Source of the DNA: CAYLUN01 sp964386865
GTDB taxonomy: Bacteria; Verrucomicrobiota; Kiritimatiellia; RFP12; UBA1067
Direction: 5' to 3'
DNA: 27,721 nucleotides
Assembly: GCA_964386865.1 (NCBI GenBank)
Contig: CAYLUN010000076.1
Location: 1 to 27,721 of the forward strand
The translations under genes and the position numbers were made by a program. Shown here piece after piece: positions 22,942 through 27,721 of the stretch; position 1 is the first letter of the stretch, and each line of letters starts with the position of its first letter. Under the pieces are notes generated by a model. The model was not told the DNA's origin. It made no database searches and worked only from the letters and a program-made list of their open reading frames with translations.

Positions 22942-23539
22942 CCTTTCGGTTCGCGGCGCAGTGGATCACGCGCGTCTCGCTCACGAGCCAGTCCATCGGA
23001 ACGTCGTGCGGCTCCTGCGGCAGGGGGTCGCCGAGGATCTGCCAGTCGTAGCAGAGCGCGATCTTGGGCGACCGCTTGGCGGCTTTGGACAGGATGTAAT
23101 CGTAGTGCCCTGCGCCGAAGCCCAGCCGCCCCCCCAGCGCGTCGAAGGCGAGCCCCGGCATAACGAACGCGTCCACGTCCCACGGCAGGACCGGGATGCG
23201 CGCGGCGGGCTCGCGGATGCCGTGGTGCCCCCGAATCAGCGGCATGCGAGGGTCGAGCGCGTAGAGCCGGTAGTCCCCGTTGCTCTGGCTCCAGGCGGGC
23301 ACGCACACCTCGCGGCCGGCCTCCCAGAACGCGCGGACAATCAGGCTCGTGGAAATCTCGTGCTTCGTGCTGAGGTAGACGCACGCCCGCCAGGCGTGCA
23401 TCAGCAGCTTGATTTGGTCGCCCAGCAGGTTCTTGCAGATCGCTTCGCTGGCGGCCTTGCGCGCCTCGGGCGTGACAGCCTGGCGCCGCTCGCGCATCTG
23501 CTTGCGGATGTCGTCCTTGGTTGGCGGGGTGTCGGGCAT
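22916..23539 (-). CDS. 5-formyltetrahydrofolate cyclo-ligase
   Basis: It converts 5-formyl-THF to 5,10-methenyl-THF with ATP in the cytosol, returning a dead-end folate to the one-carbon pool. The 207-residue protein shows the family pattern: an N-terminal basic helix (KDDIRKQMRERR), VYLSTKHEIST near residue 54, and the ATP/folate loop VMPGLAFDALGGRLGFGAGH ending in YD (126-147). It starts 18 bp after formate-THF ligase on the same strand, so the two are almost certainly co-transcribed as a one-carbon unit. There is no Shine-Dalgarno before ATG 23539. The last 26 bases overlap the 3' end of the convergent oxidoreductase-family gene. Known names for the family include ygfA and fau. Confidence 0.93.
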   Translation of the reverse strand: MPDTPPTKDDIRKQMRERRQAVTPEARKAASEAICKNLLGDQIKLLMHAWRACVYLSTKHEISTSLIVRAFWEAGREVCVPAWSQSNGDYRLYALDPRMPLIRGHHGIREPAARIPVLPWDVDAFVMPGLAFDALGGRLGFGAGHYDYILSKAAKRSPKIALCYDWQILGDPLPQEPHDVPMDWLVSETRVIHCAANRKATRTGSPS

Positions 23540-23557
23540 AGGCGTGGGTGGCGCGGA

Positions 23558-25330
23558 CTAGAAGAGGCCCTTGACTTTGCCGGTCGCGGGGTCGATGTCG
23601 ATCCGGCGGAAGGCCGCGTTGGAGGCTGTGCCGGGCATGAGCTTGATGTCGCCCGCCACCGGCACCACGAGCCCCGCGCCCTGGAAGAGCAGGAGGTCGC
23701 GCACGGGCAGGGTCCAGCCCGTGGGGCGGCCGTGCAGCTTGGCGTCGTGCGACAGGCTGTACTGCGTCTTGGCCATGCACACCGGCAGGCGCGCGACGGA
23801 CGGGTCGGCCTCGAACGCGGCGAGCTTGGCGGCGGCCTCCGGCGCGTACGCGACGCCCGCGCCGCCGTAGACCTCCAGAACGATCCGCTCGACGCGCTTC
23901 GAGAGCGGGTCCGCGAGGTCGGAGAGGAAGGCGAAGCGGCTGGGCTCCTCGCAGGCGGCGATCACCTCTTCGGCGAGTTCGCGCGCGCCCTCGCCGCCCT
24001 TGAGCCAGTGGCTCGACACGGCGAAGCGCGCGCCTGCGGCCTCGGCGACGCGCCGCACGAGTGCGTGCTCGGCCGCCGTGTCCGTGTGGAAGCTGTTGAG
24101 GCACACCACGGGGCGCACGCCGGCGCGCTGCACGATGCCGATGTGGGCCAGCAGGTTCCCGCAGCCTTTCTCGAGCAGCGCCAGGTTCTCGCCCGTGTAC
24201 ACCGGGTCAAGCGGCCGGCCCGCCTGCACGGCTGGCCCGCCGCCGTGGAGCTTGAGCGCGCGGACCGTGGCCACGACCACGACGGCGTCGGGCTTGAGGC
24301 CCGAGCAGCGGCACTTGATGTTCCAGAACTTCTCGAAGCCGATGTCCGAGGCGAAGCCGCTCTCGGTGACCAGGTAGTCGGTCAGCGCCACGCCGAGGCG
24401 GTCCGCGATGACCGAGCTCTGGCCGATCGCGATGTTCGCGAAGGGGCCCGCGTGCACCAGCATGGGCTGGCCTTCGAGCGTCTGCATCAGGGTCGGGTTC
24501 ACGGCGCGCGTGAGCCAGGCCGCCATGGCGCCGTCCACCTCGAGGTCGGCCGTCGTCACGGGGCGGCCGGCCTTGGAGTAGGCCACGATGATCTTGCCGA
24601 GGCGCGTGCGCAGGTCGGCGAGGTCCGAGGCCATGGCGAGCACGGCCATGACTTCGGAGGCGACCGTGATGTAGAACCCGGACGGCATCTGGAAGCCGTC
24701 CATGGTGCCGCCGCGGCCGATCTCGATGTTTCGCAGCGCCTGCGCGCAGAAGTCCATGGCCCAGCGCATCTGGATGCGGGCCGGGTCGATGTCGAGCCGG
24801 GCGAGGCCGCTCTGGGCGAGGCGGGCGTCGTCGTAGTTGCGCTCGTGCTGCAGGCGGGCGGTGAGCGCGACCATCGCGAGGTTGTTGGCGTTGGTGATGG
24901 CGTCGATGTCGCCGGTGAGGCCGAGGGAGAGCGGCGAGAGGGGCACGACCTGCGCGAGGCCGCCGCCCGCGGCGGAGCCCTTGATGTTGAAGGTCGGGCC
25001 GCCGCTCGGCTGCCGGACGGTGCCGAGGGCGCGCTTGCCGAGCCGGCCGAGCCCCTGGACGAGACCGAGCGTGGTCGTGGTCTTTCCTTCGCCGAGCGGC
25101 GTCGGCGTGATGGCCGTGACGTCGATGTACTTGGCGCGGCGCGTCTGGGCGCCGAGGCGCGCCTGCACGGCGGCGGCGTCGACCTTCGCGAGCAGCCGGC
25201 CGTAAGGAATCAGCTCGTCGTGGCGCAGCCCGAGCTCGTCGGCGACGGTGGCGATCGGTTTGAGAAAAGGCTCGGCGGCTTCGGCGATTTCCCAGTCGGC
25301 GAGCTTCACGGGGTCGAGTTTAGGCATCAT
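23558..25330 (-). CDS. fhs: Formate-tetrahydrofolate ligase
   Basis: It joins formate to tetrahydrofolate with ATP, giving 10-formyl-THF for purine and fMet synthesis, or as the entry to the methyl branch of acetogenic metabolism. The length of 590 residues is slightly over the usual 555-560. Visible motifs are the Walker-A-like TPTPLGEGKTT (75-85), TVRQPSGGPTFNIKGSAAGG, the DIDAITNANNL segment, ITVASEVMAVLA, and the C-terminal GAGLVVPVAGDIKLMPG. Two ATG codons stand in tandem (25330, 25327) and there is no Shine-Dalgarno. Instead a seven-base AACC repeat array fills the upstream spacer. It is followed by the cyclo-ligase gene after 18 bp and preceded by a lipoprotein gene after 63 bp. No folD is in the window. 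Confidence 0.96.
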   Translation of the reverse strand: MMPKLDPVKLADWEIAEAAEPFLKPIATVADELGLRHDELIPYGRLLAKVDAAAVQARLGAQTRRAKYIDVTAITPTPLGEGKTTTTLGLVQGLGRLGKRALGTVRQPSGGPTFNIKGSAAGGGLAQVVPLSPLSLGLTGDIDAITNANNLAMVALTARLQHERNYDDARLAQSGLARLDIDPARIQMRWAMDFCAQALRNIEIGRGGTMDGFQMPSGFYITVASEVMAVLAMASDLADLRTRLGKIIVAYSKAGRPVTTADLEVDGAMAAWLTRAVNPTLMQTLEGQPMLVHAGPFANIAIGQSSVIADRLGVALTDYLVTESGFASDIGFEKFWNIKCRCSGLKPDAVVVVATVRALKLHGGGPAVQAGRPLDPVYTGENLALLEKGCGNLLAHIGIVQRAGVRPVVCLNSFHTDTAAEHALVRRVAEAAGARFAVSSHWLKGGEGARELAEEVIAACEEPSRFAFLSDLADPLSKRVERIVLEVYGGAGVAYAPEAAAKLAAFEADPSVARLPVCMAKTQYSLSHDAKLHGRPTGWTLPVRDLLLFQGAGLVVPVAGDIKLMPGTASNAAFRRIDIDPATGKVKGLF

Positions 25331-25341
25331 AGTAAGTGGCG

Positions 25342-25376
25342 GGTTACAGGTTGCTGGTTACAAGTTGCAGGTTTCG
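25342..25376. repeat. Five in-register heptamer repeats (GGTTRCA; TGYAACC on the coding strand)
   Basis: Five consecutive seven-base units without gaps, all keeping the GTT core and most the full GGTT, fill the 63-base spacer between the lipoprotein stop and the formate-THF ligase start. The array ends 11 bases before the ATG pair. No ribosome site is seen in this spacer, so the array or its RNA may influence initiation. The spacer upstream of purine nucleoside phosphorylase holds a looser version of the same GGTT pattern. Confidence 0.8.
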
Positions 25377-25393
25377 GGCGACGGCTAACCGCC

Positions 25394-25945
25394 CTATTGC
25401 CAGGCGGCGGGGACGGGCGGGCGCTTCAGCCGCGCGTTCGGGTCGGTCGGCGGCGGCTCCCGCTTGAAGGTCATCGCCTCGCGGAACAGGTCCGGGTTCT
25501 GCCGGTTGGAGCCGAGGGCTTTGACCAGGGCCTCGGCCGTTGTCACGTCGCGCTTGACCACGTCGGCGTTCAGCAGGCCGACCTGAAGGGTGTCGCCCTT
25601 GACGGTGTAGGCGGCATACTGGTAGACGCGGTCGTCGTCGGGCGTGACGCCCCGAGCGGTGCCGAACCACGTGACCTGCGCGAGCGTCCACTCGCCCGCC
25701 TTGCAGAGGCATGCCCGCGCGAACATCGCGTCTTTCTCGCCGGCCGGGAAGGAGACCAGATACTCGTTCGGCCCGAGCGGCAGCACCAGCAGGCGCTGCG
25801 CGGGGTCGTTGTCGTCGGTGCGCGACCACGAGCCGACGAGCGCTTTGTCGATCGGCAGCTCCGGCGTCTTGGCGAGCTGCACCGTGTAGTCACAGCCCGT
25901 CAGACACGCCGCCACAGCGGCCACAGCCCACATTCTGATCGTCAT
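25394..25945 (-). CDS. Small lipoprotein of unknown function
   Basis: The protein is 183 residues from ATG 25945, which has AAAGGAG six bases upstream; the open frame extends to 26017 but lacks a site there. The N terminus is a type II signal peptide with lipobox LTGC (Cys18), so the mature protein should be lipid-anchored at the membrane. The following about 130 residues read as a small beta-rich domain (VGSWSRTDD, EYLVSFPAGE, VYQYAAYTVKGDTLQVGLLN), which resembles lipocalin-like or DUF-type 'residual fit' folds. I do not recognise the family. The C terminus is proline-rich. It lies 63 bp before formate-THF ligase on the same strand and 124 bp after the decarboxylase, with its own promoter in that gap. 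A role in one-carbon metabolism is not implied by the sequence. Confidence 0.85.
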   Translation of the reverse strand: MTIRMWAVAAVAACLTGCDYTVQLAKTPELPIDKALVGSWSRTDDNDPAQRLLVLPLGPNEYLVSFPAGEKDAMFARACLCKAGEWTLAQVTWFGTARGVTPDDDRVYQYAAYTVKGDTLQVGLLNADVVKRDVTTAEALVKALGSNRQNPDLFREAMTFKREPPPTDPNARLKRPPVPAAWQ

Positions 25946-25982
25946 GGCTTGCTCCTTTCCTCTGAGTTCGGACAAGCAAACG

Positions 25983-26010
25983 ATCATAAGGATAGGCGCG
26001 GCGCCCGCAA
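25983..26010 (-). promoter_or_regulatory. Sigma-70-type promoter of the lipoprotein gene
   Basis: On the minus strand there is TTGCGG (26005-26010, 3 of 6 consensus), a 16-base spacer and TATGAT (25983-25988, 5 of 6 consensus). An overlapping alternative (TTGCCG, 17 bases, TATCCT) shares the region. It may also drive formate-THF ligase and the cyclo-ligase downstream. Confidence 0.55.
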
Positions 26011-26069
26011 ACGGCAAGCGGATTCGTCGCGGATGTCGCCGCGGATCTCTGGGGCCGGCGGCGCGGCGG

Positions 26070-27721
26070 TCAGCGCGGCGGGGGCGGCGGCGCGGGGCGG
26101 GCGGTGAGCCACTGGACCTTGTCCGCCTCGTCGTCGCGGATGACTTCCACGAAGTACCGCCGGTTGCGGACGAAGAGGCCGTGGACGGCGTCCGCGCCCT
26201 CGGTGTCGGCGACGGCCTGGACGATGTCGATCATCGGGCGCGTGATGGTGAGCCCCGGCAGAAAGACGGGGATGCCGGGCGGATAGGGGACGAGCAGCTG
26301 GCTGCTGACGCGGCCCTCGGTCTTGCCCAGCTCGATCAGCTCGCCGTCGCAGAGGGCGGCGTCGCGCGGCACGACTGCGGCCTGTCCGTCCACGGCGGCC
26401 GCCACGCTGCTGTCGAACGCGTCGCACTCGGGGCGTCCAATGGCGTCCTTCATCTGCATGATGGCCCGGTACAGGTACTCGAAGTGGTCCTCGACCGTGC
26501 CCATCGTGACGAGGAACAGGATGGTGACCGGCGTGGACTTCTCCCACTGGATCTTCGACGCGCGCAGAAGGTTCTTGAAGCGATTGCAGGCGCCGGGGGT
26601 TTTGAAGGAGAGGAGAAGCTTGAGCGGGTCGTGCAGGTAGCCGTCCCGCTCGTAGGTGTCGGCGTTGAGCTCGCCCACGATCTCGCGCAGCCCCGCGAAG
26701 CAGGCGTCCTCCGGAAGCCCGCAGTCGCGGGAGACGCGCTGCTTGAAGGCCTTGACCCAGCGCAGGCGCTCCTCGATCAGCTTGAGGCCCTCCAGCCGCA
26801 TCTGTACGCCCGCGCAGTCCAGCGTGGCCATCATGGGGTAGTGGGGCGAGGTGGAGTGCCAGTAGCGCAGCACCTCGTGGAGGTCGTGGCTGAACTTCTC
26901 GTACGAGCCGTGGCCGTTGAGGGCGAAGCGGGTCAGGAGCCACTTCCAGTCCGCGGCCTCGCTTTCGAAAAGCAGCTTGAAGCGGGGCGAGACGTGGATC
27001 ATCGACGCCTGGCTGAAAGCGGCGAGGGTCTTGTGGGTTGAGTGCACCGCGAAGTGCGCGCTGGTGTTCTCGTGGATGGCGTTGTAGCGCACGCGGCGGC
27101 CGTTGGGGGTGACCGTCGTGTAGTAGGGGTGGAAGCTCAGGTACGGCGCCCACGCCTCGTCGGCGTAGAACAGCATCCCGTGGCGCTCGCACAGGCGGGC
27201 GAGCTCCCAGACCGGGTACAGCAAGCCCTCGTAGGTGCAGGTGGTGAGCACCAGCATGCGCGGCTTGGCGTCTTCGGGGTAGTCCGCGCCGATTGCGGCA
27301 CGCAGGTCGGCCAGCGCGATCGGCCCCCAGACGCCCAGCCGGGCGTTGAAGCGGGCGGGCAGGTAGCGCGGGATCGCGCCGGCCATCACCACGGCGTGGT
27401 GCACGGACTTGTGGCAGTTGCGATCCAAGAGGACGGTCTCGCCGGGCCGAAGCAGCGTCATCAGCATGGCCTTGTTCGCCGTGGTCGAGCCGTTGGTGAT
27501 GTAGCAGCTCTGGGCCGAGCCGAAGATCTCCGCGGTCAGACGCTGCGCGTCGGCCAGCGGCGTGCGCGACTCGGGCTTGGAGAGGTCGCCCAAGCTGTGG
27601 ACCGAGACGCTCAGGTCCGAGCGGAAGCTCATGCTGCCATACTCGTGGCGGAAGCCCTGAAGGAACAGCGAGCGGCTGAAGGCGTGGCCCGCGTTGTGGC
27701 CCGGCGTATGCCAGGAGGTGC
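26070..27721 (-). CDS. Orn/Lys/Arg decarboxylase, fold-type I PLP enzyme (5' end outside the window)
   Basis: The 3' 549 or so codons of an arginine/lysine/ornithine decarboxylase. The frame stays open through the right edge (visible start WHTPGHNAGHAF, the conserved TPGH motif), so ATG 27632 is internal and the real start lies outside. Other family marks are CYITNGSTTANKAML, LLDRNCHKSVHHAV, the PLP-anchoring phenolic face DEAW, and HSTHKTLAAFSQAS, whose Lys (codon 27030-27032) forms the Schiff base. The C-terminal lid reads LVPYPPGIPVFLPG. The DEAW form is closer to arginine or lysine decarboxylases than to the DEAHG of shorter Bacillus-type enzymes. It removes CO2 from a basic amino acid, giving a polyamine precursor or acid resistance. 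Substrate cannot be told from sequence. TGA is at 26070-26072. Confidence 0.92.
   Translation of the reverse strand, partial: TSWHTPGHNAGHAFSRSLFLQGFRHEYGSMSFRSDLSVSVHSLGDLSKPESRTPLADAQRLTAEIFGSAQSCYITNGSTTANKAMLMTLLRPGETVLLDRNCHKSVHHAVVMAGAIPRYLPARFNARLGVWGPIALADLRAAIGADYPEDAKPRMLVLTTCTYEGLLYPVWELARLCERHGMLFYADEAWAPYLSFHPYYTTVTPNGRRVRYNAIHENTSAHFAVHSTHKTLAAFSQASMIHVSPRFKLLFESEAADWKWLLTRFALNGHGSYEKFSHDLHEVLRYWHSTSPHYPMMATLDCAGVQMRLEGLKLIEERLRWVKAFKQRVSRDCGLPEDACFAGLREIVGELNADTYERDGYLHDPLKLLLSFKTPGACNRFKNLLRASKIQWEKSTPVTILFLVTMGTVEDHFEYLYRAIMQMKDAIGRPECDAFDSSVAAAVDGQAAVVPRDAALCDGELIELGKTEGRVSSQLLVPYPPGIPVFLPGLTITRPMIDIVQAVADTEGADAVHGLFVRNRRYFVEVIRDDEADKVQWLTARPAPPPPPR

Overview
The window is a GC-rich bacterial chromosome segment in which 13 of 15 genes lie on the minus strand. 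There are no phage, plasmid or insertion-sequence genes. I saw no tRNA, rRNA or CRISPR array, by eye only. Very large exported proteins rich in Thr-Asn, with thrombospondin type-3-like calcium repeats and 'FYRV'-type C-terminal domains, sit beside ordinary housekeeping genes. This suggests the PVC group (Kiritimatiellota, Verrucomicrobiota or Lentisphaerota). That placement is inference from protein style, as there is no marker gene here.

Layout. Positions 1-343 hold the 3' end of a low-GC gene of unknown function on the plus strand. A paired REP-like (REPIN-type) hairpin element follows at 438-504. From 592 to 5602 the minus strand carries a secreted alpha/alpha-toroid-like protein, purine nucleoside phosphorylase, class I dihydroorotase and a GT4-type glycosyltransferase whose promoter sits almost on its start codon. 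A gene-poor gap (5603-6002) follows.

The core, 6003-20150, is a minus-strand cluster, read in the order DUF1573 protein, a 2074-residue giant protein, a 1079-residue fn3-type protein and a 1190-residue FG-GAP/TSP3 protein. All four have apparent Sec signal peptides. The last three are joined by overlapping stop and start codons, so they look like one translationally coupled unit making a cell-surface or extracellular assembly. Its function is unknown, and it is the best candidate here for an undescribed system. Upstream, in the same direction and 35 bp away, lies a PcnB-type poly(A) polymerase with an arginine-rich tail.

From 21877 to the end come a divergent Gfo/Idh/MocA-family protein lacking the usual catalytic Lys and His, then (minus strand) 5-formyl-THF cyclo-ligase, formate-THF ligase, a small lipoprotein and an Orn/Lys/Arg decarboxylase cut by the window edge. 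Formate-THF ligase and the cyclo-ligase form a one-carbon folate pair.

Another recurrent non-coding signal is a GGTTNNN (AACC on the coding strand) array placed directly upstream of two unlinked start codons, those of purine nucleoside phosphorylase and formate-THF ligase.
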